33,279 nucleotides of DNA from Roseicyclus salinarum (GTDB taxonomy: Bacteria; Pseudomonadota; Alphaproteobacteria; Rhodobacterales; Rhodobacteraceae). The position numbers and the translations under genes were made by a program. Below are positions 1 through 7,306 of this stretch, in pieces. Where the stretch lies: NCBI RefSeq assembly GCF_029624655.1, contig NZ_JARRSA010000040.1, positions 1 through 33,279 of the forward strand, written 5' to 3'. The stretch's first letter is position 1; each line of letters begins with the position of its first letter. The notes beneath the pieces were generated by a model. That model made no database searches and had not been told where the DNA came from. It worked only from the letters and a program-made list of their open reading frames with translations.

Positions 1-576
1 GAGATCAGCCACGAGACGGTGCGGTTCTGGTGGCATCGGTTCGGGCCGACGTTCGCTGCCGAGATCCGCAAACGCCGGATCGAGGGCATGCGATCCAGCC
101 GTTGGCGATGGCACCTCGACGAGATGTTCGTGAAGATCAACGGTGAGCGGCACTACCTTTGGCGCGCCGTCGACCACGAAGGCGAGGTGCTGGAAAGCTT
201 CGTCACGAAGACGCGGGACCGCAAGGCTGCCCTGAAATTCCTCAGGAAAGCCATGCGCCGGCATGGGAAGCCTGACTGCATCGTGACGGATAATCTGCGC
301 TCCTACGGCGCCGCGCTGAAGGAGGTCGGTGCAGGTAATCGCCAGGAAACGGGACGCTGGCTGAACAACCGGGCCGAGAACTCGCACCTGCCACTCCGAC
401 GACGGGAGCGGGCGATGCTCCGGTTCCGGCGCATGCGAAGTCTTCAGAAGTTCGCGTCCGTCCATGCCTCCGTCACCAACCACTTCAATCTGGATCGGAG
501 CCTCTCCAGCAGACCCCACTTCAAGGCCAACCGCGCCGCCGCTCTCGCCGAGTGGCGCGGTCTCTGCGCGGCATAA
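1..576 (+). CDS. IS6-family DDE transposase, 5'-truncated by the window edge
   Basis: The reading frame is open from base 1 (EISHETVRFWWHRFG...), a typical internal IS6 sequence just before the catalytic core, so the true start lies upstream. The three DDE positions are visible: Asp in HLDEMFVKI, Asp in IVTDNLRSY, and Glu in NNRAENSHLPLRRRER. IS6-family enzymes move by replicative transposition and cointegrate formation. About 191 residues are present; full-length members have about 235, so roughly 45 N-terminal residues (zinc-finger/HTH end) are missing from view. The catalytic core and C-terminus look intact, so the element may be functional if its left end is complete. It lies tail to tail with the MDR oxidoreductase gene that the element interrupts. 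Confidence 0.92.
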   Translation, partial: EISHETVRFWWHRFGPTFAAEIRKRRIEGMRSSRWRWHLDEMFVKINGERHYLWRAVDHEGEVLESFVTKTRDRKAALKFLRKAMRRHGKPDCIVTDNLRSYGAALKEVGAGNRQETGRWLNNRAENSHLPLRRRERAMLRFRRMRSLQKFASVHASVTNHFNLDRSLSSRPHFKANRAAALAEWRGLCAA

Positions 577-627
577 GGGACATCGTCACTGTCCTAGCTG
601 AGACTGGTTCGAATTAGTCTGCCAGCA
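1..627 (+). mobile_element. 3' part of an IS6-family insertion sequence
   Basis: The window opens inside an IS6-type transposase gene, so only the 3' part of the element is present. The outer boundary is estimated. The neighbouring minus-strand MDR gene keeps recognisable family sequence down to about 628, and its last codons (627 to 586) look foreign. That leaves roughly 50 nt between the transposase stop and the element end, which is reasonable for an IS6-type element. The exact terminal inverted repeat cannot be confirmed because the other end lies outside the window. A 6-bp inverted pair (GACTGG at 602-607, CCAGTC at 628-633) straddles the presumed junction. Confidence 0.65.
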
Positions 628-1473
628 CCAGTCGGGGTGCTTTCGCCGCATGGCACCGATGGAATAGAACGCGGTCGCGTGGCCGTTCGGCAGCCAGTCC
701 CAGAGCTTCAGCTTCACGAAATCCATCGGGATCGAGCCGCCGCGGCCCAGCACCTCGTTCTGGAAACCGAACGCCACCAGCATGCCGCCGGGCTTCAGCG
801 CATGAAGCGAACGCGCGAGACTGTCGCCGCCCAGCGGGTCAAAGACGGCATCGACCCCGCCCGTCGCCTCAAGCAGGGCCGCTTCGGGCGCGTTGGCGTC
901 CAGCGGCGTCGCGCCAAGGCTGCGGATCAGGTCGTGCTTGGCCGCGATGTCGGTGCCGAAGGCCGCGATCCCCGCATCGCGCGCCAGTTGCAGCATGGCG
1001 GTGCCGACCGCGCCGCCCGCGCCGTGGATGAGCAGGCTCTGGCCCGCCTGCATCTTCGCCACGCGGGTGAGCATCTGGTAGGGTGTGACCGCCGACAGGA
1101 TCATGCCGAGCGCATCGACATCCGACACGCCCTCTGGCACCGGCGTCAGCCTGTCCTCGGGCAGGCAGATGTATTCGGCATAGGCGCCGATGGTGGTCAG
1201 GTCCGCCACCCTGTCGCCCGGAGTGAACCGCGCGGCACCGGGGCCTGTGGCATCGACGATCCCCACCATGTCGTAGCCCGGAGTGAAGGGCGGCTTGTCC
1301 TTCACGTCAGGATACATGCCCTTGCGGATCATCACGTCGGTGAAGGCGGCGCTGGTCACCAGGACACGGATGCGCACCTCGCCCGCCGCGGGCTCGGGCC
1401 GGTCCGCGAACGTCTCCAGCACGAGGTTTTCGGGGCCGCCGAAGTCCTTCAGCGTGACGCAGGTGTGGGGCAT
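586..1473 (-). pseudogene. MDR-family zinc-independent quinone oxidoreductase, C-terminus replaced by IS sequence
   Basis: Medium-chain dehydrogenase/reductase of the NADPH:quinone oxidoreductase type. The N-terminal GroES-like fold includes PPFTPGYDMVGIVDATG and GDRVADL. The Rossmann segment carries HGAGGAVGTAMLQLA, and DAVFDPLGGDSL follows. No structural-zinc cysteine cluster is seen. The start is the ATG at 1473, preceded by AGAGAGG. Related proteins are about 335-340 aa and continue after a (R/K)HPDW segment for another 50 or so residues. Here family-like sequence stops at MRRKHPDW (base 628), followed by 13 unrelated residues read from the IS end. The last helix/strand of the catalytic domain is therefore lost and the product is probably inactive. 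It is the last gene of a four-gene operon, 19 nt after the alpha/beta hydrolase. Confidence 0.8.
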
Positions 1474-1492
1474 GGAACCTCTCTTAGAATGG

Positions 1493-2452
1493 TCAGGGGT
1501 TGGGGAACCCGGTGATGAACGCACGAATGTCCCGCGTCAGGTCGGCGTCGTGGCCAAGCCAGATATGCCCGCCCTCAGGATAAAGGACGAGGCGCGCATC
1601 GGGGATGCGTTCGGCCAGCAACCGGGCTGTTTCGGCTGTGCCGAAAAGGTCGTCCTCGCAGGACAGGATCAGGGTGGGCGTGGCGATGTCCTCGAAGGCC
1701 GTCCGGGTCGGGGTTCCCGCCCAGAAGCCGTCGTTCCGCAACCCGTCCACCTTGCGGCCGATCGGCATCAGGCCGTCGCGGATCAGGTCGGCCCGGCGCC
1801 GTTCTTCCGGCGAAACCCGGTCGAGCAGGGCCGGGTCCGTCGCGAGCAGCGTGCGCAGTACCATGTCGGGGGCGAGGGTCGCGAAGCCCCAGAACCAGGC
1901 ATCCGAGGTCAGGACGCGCTCCACTGCCATGCGCTGCACGGCGGTGAATGCCACCGGGTCGCGCCCCGTGAGGTTCGCCGCCGGCACGATGAGGATCAGA
2001 TTCGAGCATCGATCCGGGTGGCGGCTTGCAAATTCCGCCGCCGTCAGCGCCCCCGCGGAGCCGCCCGCCACCGCGATCCGTTCGAGGCCGAGATGGTCCA
2101 GGAGGTCGACAAGCACGTCGGCCTGACGTGCCGGCGAGGCGTCGTCGGGGAAGGCGCTGCGCAGGTACCCGAAGCGCGACGGCGCCACGATCCGGAAGCC
2201 GGCCTCCAGCAGGCCATGGGCGAAGAGCAGACCCTGGTCGAACCCGCCGCCGGTGCCGTGGATCATCATCAACGGTGGACCGTTGCCCGCAACCGCGTAT
2301 TCGAGCGGCCCCGCGCGCGTCTCGAGGACGCTGCTGCGCCGGGCGGTGCGCGTCTCCGCAGCTGCCATCGTGGCGCGGTAGGCACCGGTACCCCAGGCGC
2401 CGACCGCCAGCGCGATGCCGCCCAACCCGGTCAGGACGGCGCGCCGCACCAT
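1493..2452 (-). CDS. Membrane-anchored or exported alpha/beta hydrolase
   Basis: A 319-aa alpha/beta-fold hydrolase. An N-terminal MVRRAV plus hydrophobic stretch (about 5-30) suggests a signal anchor or an uncleaved or Tat-like signal. The oxyanion-hole strand is HGTGGGFD (about 65-72). The nucleophile elbow is AGGSAGA with Ser132, the acid is Asp267 or Asp268 in SCEDDLFG, and the histidine is His296 in EGGHIWLGH, so the catalytic triad is complete. The substrate cannot be inferred; the family includes esterases, lactonases and peptidases. The start is the ATG at 2452, which overlaps the TGA of the preceding serine hydrolase by one base (TGATG), implying translational coupling. Longer upstream starts in this frame lie inside the neighbouring gene and are rejected. 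Confidence 0.88.
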   Translation of the reverse strand: MVRRAVLTGLGGIALAVGAWGTGAYRATMAAAETRTARRSSVLETRAGPLEYAVAGNGPPLMMIHGTGGGFDQGLLFAHGLLEAGFRIVAPSRFGYLRSAFPDDASPARQADVLVDLLDHLGLERIAVAGGSAGALTAAEFASRHPDRCSNLILIVPAANLTGRDPVAFTAVQRMAVERVLTSDAWFWGFATLAPDMVLRTLLATDPALLDRVSPEERRRADLIRDGLMPIGRKVDGLRNDGFWAGTPTRTAFEDIATPTLILSCEDDLFGTAETARLLAERIPDARLVLYPEGGHIWLGHDADLTRDIRAFITGFPNP

Positions 2453-3606
2453 CAACGGACGACCTCGATCGCAAGGTCTGCCAGCACGGCTTCGAGCGCC
2501 GGGACGAGATCGCTCGTCTCGTCCATGACGCCGATGTCGGTGTTGATCTGGAAGGCGACGGTGACGCCGTGATCGGGATAGTGGCGCAGGCTCGAGACAT
2601 AGGCGGGGATCCATCCGCCGTGGCCCCAAACCGGCCCGCGCGGCGTGTCGGCGTAGATCGCCACGCCCGCGCCGTAGCCGATGCCGGGCGCGTCCGGGTC
2701 GACTGGTACGCCATCGAGCAGGCGGTCGAGATAGGGCGCGTCCATCGCCGCGCCGCCGAACAGCAGATGGCCCCAGCGCGCCAGATCGGCCGAGGTCGAG
2801 GCAAGGCCGCCGCCCGCGGATTCCATGCCCGGGTTCCACAGCAGCCGCCCCTCGCCATCGGCGGTGCGCGCGGGCAGGCCGAACGGATTGCCCGGCGCCA
2901 CATAGCCCACCGCCAGCCCCGGCAGGTCGGGGCGGTCCGACGGGATCGTGCCGCCAAGGTCGAGCGGATCAAGCAGGCGGCTGCGGACGGCTTCGTGCCA
3001 TGCCTGTCCGGTCCTGTCCTCGATCACGAGGCCCAGCAGGACATAACCCGTATCGGTGTAGGCCCAGCCCTGACCGGCCTCGAACAGCGGCTCGCGTCCG
3101 GCCACAAAGGCGATGAGCCGCTCGGGGTCGAAGTCCCCTGCGTCCGTCGTCAGCCGGGTCCACGCTGCCTGGAACTCCGGCAGATGCACGTGGTCCGGCA
3201 GCCCGGAGGTGTGGTGCAGGAGGTGATCGATGGTCATGGTGCCGGCAGTGCGCAACGCGTCGAACCAGGGACGATCGCCGAGGTGGACGGACAGGAGATC
3301 GTCGCGCGACAGGCGCCCCTCGCTCTCCAGAGCCAGCACCGTGGCGGCGACGAAGCTCTTGCCGATGCTTGCGGCCAGCATCGGCGTCTGAGGCGTCATG
3401 GCGCGCCCGGCCTCCACATCGGCAAGGCCGGTGGCCGCCGTCATCACCGTACCGTCCGGCAGGGCGATCGCCGCCGTGGCGCCCGGAAAGCCGTAGCGCT
3501 CGCGGAATTCGTCCAGCGTCGCGGCCAGCCGGCCGTCCTGCGCAGCCAGGGGCGCGGCGACGCCGCACAGGGTCAGCGCGAAGGCAAGAAGAAGGCCGCG
3601 GCGCAT
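2452..3606 (-). CDS. Exported serine hydrolase, class C beta-lactamase fold
   Basis: A 384-aa member of the beta-lactamase/penicillin-binding-like family (PF00144). The signal peptide is MRRGLLLAFALTLCG... with likely cleavage after APLAAQ, so the enzyme acts in the periplasm. The active-site motifs are SIGK (Ser80, Lys83), YTD (Tyr183, in place of YxN) and HGG (329-331). The substituted third position of the YxN motif (Asp) fits esterase or peptidase-type members more than true lactamases. It sits second in the operon, 4 nt after the CPBP protease gene, and its stop overlaps the start of the following alpha/beta hydrolase. Its natural substrate is unknown, and beta-lactam resistance should not be assumed. 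Confidence 0.9.
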   Translation of the reverse strand: MRRGLLLAFALTLCGVAAPLAAQDGRLAATLDEFRERYGFPGATAAIALPDGTVMTAATGLADVEAGRAMTPQTPMLAASIGKSFVAATVLALESEGRLSRDDLLSVHLGDRPWFDALRTAGTMTIDHLLHHTSGLPDHVHLPEFQAAWTRLTTDAGDFDPERLIAFVAGREPLFEAGQGWAYTDTGYVLLGLVIEDRTGQAWHEAVRSRLLDPLDLGGTIPSDRPDLPGLAVGYVAPGNPFGLPARTADGEGRLLWNPGMESAGGGLASTSADLARWGHLLFGGAAMDAPYLDRLLDGVPVDPDAPGIGYGAGVAIYADTPRGPVWGHGGWIPAYVSSLRHYPDHGVTVAFQINTDIGVMDETSDLVPALEAVLADLAIEVVR

Positions 3607-3610
3607 GGGC

Positions 3611-4462
3611 CTACGCCGCCGGATGCGGCGCGGTGTGGCGCGTGGCCGGGATGACCTCGGTCACCGCGCCGTCGCGGCTGAACATCGTCCGTCGGTTCAG
3701 CCAGACCACGACCACGGCCACGACCACCAGGATGCGGGTGTCCCAGGGCTGCGCGTCGGGCCAGAACGGGATGATAAGCTGCCAGTGGAAGAGCATCGGC
3801 AAGGCCAGGCTGCCGCGCGCGCTGTTGAAGATCGGCGTGACCAGGATCGCAAGCGTCACGTTGCCGATGAAGAAGGGCAGGAAGGACCAGTTCTCGTAGA
3901 CGACACCCGCCAGGTAGAAAGCGGGCAGGTGCCAGACGCCCCAGGCCGCCCCGATGATGGCCCCAGCCCAGAAGGGGGCGACATGACGCTGCAGGAGCGG
4001 CTGGGCGACGCCGCGCCAGCCGAATTCTTCCATCGGCCCGAGAAACAGCATCATGACCATGAGCGCGACCATGGCGCCCATGCCCTCCGGCGGAACCGGC
4101 GCAAGGAGCGGCCCGCCCTTGATCAGCGAGCCGGCCATGAAGACGACGGGGATGCCGATCAGGATGAAGGCCCACCAGACCGGGGCGCAGCGCCAGTATA
4201 AGAGGCGCGAGAAGAAGGCCCGCAGGCCCCGCACCCCTCCGAAAGCCAGCACCATGAGGATGCCCGCGATGCCGGGCGCCCAGGTGGCGAGGAAGTAGAG
4301 CGGGTGGCTGCCGCTGATCTCGCCGAAGGCCGCGGCGGCGGGCTCCGGGAAGTAGATGTAGCCGCCGATCACACCCCAGGTGATGCCGAACGTGAGCGGG
4401 GCGAAGAACACGAGCGCGTAGGACGGGAGGCTCGACCGCGGTCTGATCGCGATGGAAGACAT
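3611..4462 (-). CDS. CPBP-family intramembrane metalloprotease (CAAX protease-like)
   Basis: A 283-aa polytopic membrane protein with about seven hydrophobic segments. The diagnostic type II CAAX/CPBP motifs are present: EEFGWRG (Glu145, Glu146, Arg150), WHLPAFY (His178) and a C-terminal FHW (His226). These residues form the glutamate/histidine active site inside the membrane in this family. Bacterial members process or protect against peptides and often sit beside peptide or signalling genes. No obvious small peptide substrate gene is seen here. The start ATG is preceded by GAGGGGG. It is the promoter-proximal gene of the four-gene minus-strand operon ending at the IS6 junction. Confidence 0.9.
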   Translation of the reverse strand: MSSIAIRPRSSLPSYALVFFAPLTFGITWGVIGGYIYFPEPAAAAFGEISGSHPLYFLATWAPGIAGILMVLAFGGVRGLRAFFSRLLYWRCAPVWWAFILIGIPVVFMAGSLIKGGPLLAPVPPEGMGAMVALMVMMLFLGPMEEFGWRGVAQPLLQRHVAPFWAGAIIGAAWGVWHLPAFYLAGVVYENWSFLPFFIGNVTLAILVTPIFNSARGSLALPMLFHWQLIIPFWPDAQPWDTRILVVVAVVVVWLNRRTMFSRDGAVTEVIPATRHTAPHPAA

Positions 4463-4680
4463 GTGTGAGCCCCCTCGAAACGGTTACCTCCGGAATTGGC
4501 CCCAACATCGCCCAAATCGCCCGCCCGTTCGCTGATCGAGATCAACCGGGAGGACGTCTGGCAAGAAGGGAGGGGCATGGTCTCTCCGCGGGGGAGATGT
4601 GCCCCTGCCCGCCCGCTTCGTCGGCGTGGCGAACGTGCCGGCCGGCTGGCCGAACGGGTCGAGGCCATGGAGAGAGCCCA

Positions 4681-4928
4681 ATGACGCGGAAGGACGGATG
4701 CGCGAGGCGGCGGTGCGTCGCCCTCGGTCTCGCGGCCATCTGGCTGAGCGGCTGCGCGACGGGCGTTTCTGACTTCGGCGGCCTAGGGGCATGTCCGCTC
4801 GTGATGAGTACAACCGAGAGTTCCAGAGGCGGGCGGCTCAGCAATTGGCCTTGCTGCCCGAGGGATCGGCGATCGCGGAAATGCTGAGCGACTACGCCGT
4901 GTTGCGGGATCAGACGCGGGCATGTCGT
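4681..4928 (+). pseudogene. Frameshifted prophage small lipoprotein relic (Rz1/o-spanin-like), copy 1
   Basis: The first frame begins MTRKDGCARRRCVALGL and gives a hydrophobic stretch ending in a lipobox (WLSGC), then ATGVSDFGGLGACPLV. The homologous continuation EYNREFQRRAAQQLALLPEG... AEMLSDYAVLRDQTRACR is in another frame. The two join if two bases are removed near 4816 (GTG-AT-GAGTAC). This lipobox plus LALLPEGSAIAEML-DYAVLRDQAR pattern is, to my knowledge, typical of small lipoproteins in Rhodobacterales prophages near lysis genes; spanin function is inference. The continuing frame reaches its stop at 5000, overlapping the stop of the convergent CPBP gene. A similar broken copy lies at 31605-31819. 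The rest of 4463-4996 holds nothing else recognised. Confidence 0.7.
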
Positions 4929-4996
4929 CCAAGCCGCAGGTCTGCGCTGCCTCGTCGCTCATTGGGTGATCGAGCTTTCTCTCCGATGGTGCCTGT

Positions 4997-5704
4997 CTAG
5001 GCTCCAAGCGCGGCTGCGAGGGCGGCGACACCGAGGTGAAACCCGACATGCGTGCCGATCGCGCTTTCCAGCCCTCCGCGCATGAAGGCCAGACCGAAGA
5101 GGAGCCCGAGAACGGTGTTCCAGAGCATGGTTCGCGCGATCAGCGGCATCGTGAGCGATCCGGCCTCGAGCATGACCGCCGGGAGGTGCATCGCCGCGAA
5201 GGCCAGAGCGGCGATGAGGGCGGCACTCCAGATGGCACGCGCGCCGGACATAAGGCGAAGCGTCCCGACGGCGAGCAGCGACATGAGCCCCCAGCGCAGC
5301 ATCACCTCTTCGGTCAGGCCACCATAGAGAACGCCGGTCAGCAGATCCGGCAGAGTCCTGTCCTCGAGCAAGCTCGGGACCCCGGCTGTGGACCACAGTG
5401 GCGCCGAAAGATGATCGGCGAGCGCGACGAGCAGACCCGCTGCAACGCCAGCGCACCCGAATCTGGCGATGGTTCGGGTGTCGAGCCTGTCCCCAAGAAC
5501 CATCGCCGAGCGGAGCCCGAGCTTCGGTGCGGCCAATGCCCCGACGAGAGACGCGAGAAGCAGCAGGACGAGAGGGTTGACGAGAAGCAGAGCGGCAGGA
5601 ACGCCCTCTGGCGCGACAAGGGTCATCGGCAGCACAAGGACACCTGGCATTCCGATCAGGACGGCGCGCAACACGCGTGATGAAAAGGTTGGCTTGAATC
5701 GCAT
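4997..5704 (-). CDS. Second CPBP-family intramembrane metalloprotease
   Basis: A 235-aa hydrophobic protein. It has the family's four motif regions: TEEVMLRWG (Glu132, Glu133, Arg137), MHLPAV (His173), WNTVLGLLFG (Asn196) and GTHVGFH (His219, His223), i.e. a complete putative active site. The start ATG at 5704 has AGGAAGG about 8 nt upstream. It is not closely similar to the CPBP protein at 3611-4462; two members within 2.5 kb is unusual. It is monocistronic as far as visible: 197 nt separate it from the upstream DUF4260 gene on the same strand, and that gap (5705-5901) shows no recognisable gene. Its stop overlaps by 4 nt, tail to tail, the open frame of the phage relic. Confidence 0.9.
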   Translation of the reverse strand: MRFKPTFSSRVLRAVLIGMPGVLVLPMTLVAPEGVPAALLLVNPLVLLLLASLVGALAAPKLGLRSAMVLGDRLDTRTIARFGCAGVAAGLLVALADHLSAPLWSTAGVPSLLEDRTLPDLLTGVLYGGLTEEVMLRWGLMSLLAVGTLRLMSGARAIWSAALIAALAFAAMHLPAVMLEAGSLTMPLIARTMLWNTVLGLLFGLAFMRGGLESAIGTHVGFHLGVAALAAALGA

Positions 5705-5901
5705 CGGTCTACCTTCCTGGTTCTGGACCAGACTGAACGGGCAGCATCTCTAAACGCATCGTCATGAGCGGCAGGAAGCGATACCGCCCGCCCGGTTTCG
5801 CGCCGCCCCGTCTCGGGAAGCGTCGTGGCGTGGTTCTCGAATAGACGGGGCGATCAGCGCATTGGTTTCTTGCGCGCTTGTCTGGCCGTCACCTTCAACA
5901 A

Positions 5902-6279
5902 TTAAGCGGCGCGGCCGATCCGGCCGAGGTGCGTGATCCCGAAGGCGGTTTCGGATTTCAGGCCGTAGCCGAGAGCGCGGTCTATGCCGATATGGGCGAG
6001 CCACACGCAGGCGATGGGCAAAAGCGCGGGCAATGTCCAGAGGCCGAGAGCAGCCAGGATCGCAGGCGCGAGATAGGTGTGGGCGAGGTTGTAGAGGCGG
6101 CCGCCGACCTTCGGTCCGAAGGCGTAGCCGATCATGGCGAGGTCGGGCGCCAGCGCGAACAGGGCGAGTGTCCACCAGCCATCGGACAGCATGAGATACC
6201 CGGCAAGGCCCGCGGCGAAGGCGGCCGCGCCTTCGAGGCGGAGAAGGTTGAGGACGGGACGTTCGGCGATCGGGGTCAT
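5902..6279 (-). CDS. DUF4260 membrane protein
   Basis: A 125-aa protein with three to four hydrophobic segments. It carries signature sequences I associate with DUF4260: LLRLEGAAAF near the N-terminus, APDLAMIGYAFGP, YNLAHTYLAP, and HIGIDRALGYGLK followed by THLGRIGR at the C-terminus. The function of the family is unknown. Conserved His, Asp and Arg residues between the membrane segments suggest an enzymatic or transport role rather than a purely structural one. The ATG at 6279 is chosen over upstream in-frame codons because AGAAGGAA lies at the right distance before it. It is divergent from the LysR regulator at 6374, which probably controls it through the dyad at 6349-6367. Confidence 0.85.
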   Translation of the reverse strand: MTPIAERPVLNLLRLEGAAAFAAGLAGYLMLSDGWWTLALFALAPDLAMIGYAFGPKVGGRLYNLAHTYLAPAILAALGLWTLPALLPIACVWLAHIGIDRALGYGLKSETAFGITHLGRIGRAA

Positions 6280-6348
6280 GGCAGGGTTCCTTCTCTGAAG
6301 TGATGCCCTGTGATACCGGCACCGCAACATCAAGAGAATTGTTTATCT

Positions 6349-6367
6349 CTGTATCCTGACTATACAG
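6349..6367. promoter_or_regulatory. Perfect dyad, candidate LysR binding site
   Basis: CTGTAT-N7-ATACAG, a perfect 6-bp inverted repeat that contains the T-N11-A pattern typical of LysR-type regulators. It lies in the 94-bp divergent intergenic region, 6 nt before the regulator's start codon. A TATACA at 6361-6366, with TTGTTT 16 nt upstream, could be the regulator's own -10/-35, so binding there would repress its own gene. Confidence 0.55.
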
Positions 6368-6373
6368 AAACCC

Positions 6374-7306
6374 ATGAGCAACCGGATCGACTGGGCGCTA
6401 TGGCGCAGCTTTCTTTCGGTGGCCGAGACCGGCAGCCTGTCGGCGGCCGCCCGCGCGCTTGGCCTCACGCAGCCGACGGTCGGCCGCCACATCGACACAC
6501 TGGAGGGTGCGGTGGGCCAGACCCTTTTCCTGCGCACGCCTCAGGGACTCGGTTTGACCGAGGCCGCCGCCGCGCTGGTGCCCGAGGCGCGCGCCATGCA
6601 GCTGACCGCCGACAGCCTCGCCCGACGGGCGGCGAGTGCCCCGGAGGCGGGCACCGGCACCGTTCGCATCGCCGCGAGCCACGTCGTCGGCGCCGAGGTT
6701 CTGCCGACCGCGCTTGCCCCGCTGCTGGCTACGCATCCGGGCCTTGCCGTGGAACTCGCGCTGTCGAACGACAGCGCCGACCTGCTGCGGCGGGAGGCCG
6801 ACCTTGCCATCCGCATGGCGCGCCCCGCGCAGGGTAGTCTCGTCGCGCGGCGGCTGGGAGACGTGCCGCTCGGGCTCTTTGCGCATCGCGTCTATCTTGA
6901 CCGGGCCGGACGGCCCGGGAGGCTGACGGACCTGAAGGCCCATGTCCTGATCGGACCGGACGGCGACCCTGCGGCGCTGGCGGGACTTGAGGCGTTCGGC
7001 GGTGCCGTCGGCCGGTCGGACCTGCGCCTGCGGACCGACAGCGAGGCGGCCCAGATCGCGAGCGTCCGGGCCGGGCTGGGCGTCGGCGTGATGCAGGCCG
7101 GCATCGCGGCCCGGGACCCGCTGCTGGAGCCGGTGCTGTCTGACCTCGTGGCCTGGAGCCTCGACGCCTGGCTCGTCCTGCACGACGACCTGCGGCGGCT
7201 GCCGATGGTCCGCCTCGTGGCGGACCACCTGTCGGCGGTGCTGCCGGCCGTGCTGCTCAGCGGGGCGCTGCCGCCTCACTCGGGCGCGACAGTCCGGCCG
7301 ACGTAG
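6374..7306 (+). CDS. LysR-family transcriptional regulator
   Basis: A 310-aa regulator. The N-terminal winged HTH (about 5-65) reads WALWRSFLSVAETGSLSAAA then LGLTQPTVGRHIDTLEGAVG and LFLRTPQGLGLTEAA. The C-terminal effector-binding part starts near residue 95 (GTVRIAASHVVGAEVLPTALAP). The variant TPQGLGLTEA and the 300-aa length match the family. No good ribosome-binding site precedes the ATG, while a -10-like TATACA ends only 8 nt before it, so the transcript could be leaderless. Its likely targets are itself and the divergent DUF4260 gene. The 3' end overlaps the convergent alpha/beta hydrolase gene by 31 nt. The inducer is unknown. Confidence 0.93.
   Translation: MSNRIDWALWRSFLSVAETGSLSAAARALGLTQPTVGRHIDTLEGAVGQTLFLRTPQGLGLTEAAAALVPEARAMQLTADSLARRAASAPEAGTGTVRIAASHVVGAEVLPTALAPLLATHPGLAVELALSNDSADLLRREADLAIRMARPAQGSLVARRLGDVPLGLFAHRVYLDRAGRPGRLTDLKAHVLIGPDGDPAALAGLEAFGGAVGRSDLRLRTDSEAAQIASVRAGLGVGVMQAGIAARDPLLEPVLSDLVAWSLDAWLVLHDDLRRLPMVRLVADHLSAVLPAVLLSGALPPHSGATVRPT

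Noticed and set aside
2026-3654. A 542-codon plus-strand open frame across the serine hydrolase and alpha/beta hydrolase genes.
   Set aside because: Its product is Arg/Pro/Gly-rich low-complexity sequence without domains; the minus-strand genes are clear.
4496-4684. A 62-codon plus-strand frame ending in a 4-nt ATGA overlap with phage relic copy 1.
   Set aside because: The overlap is suggestive of a phage partner gene, but the sequence has no recognisable motif and no ribosome-binding site that I can support.
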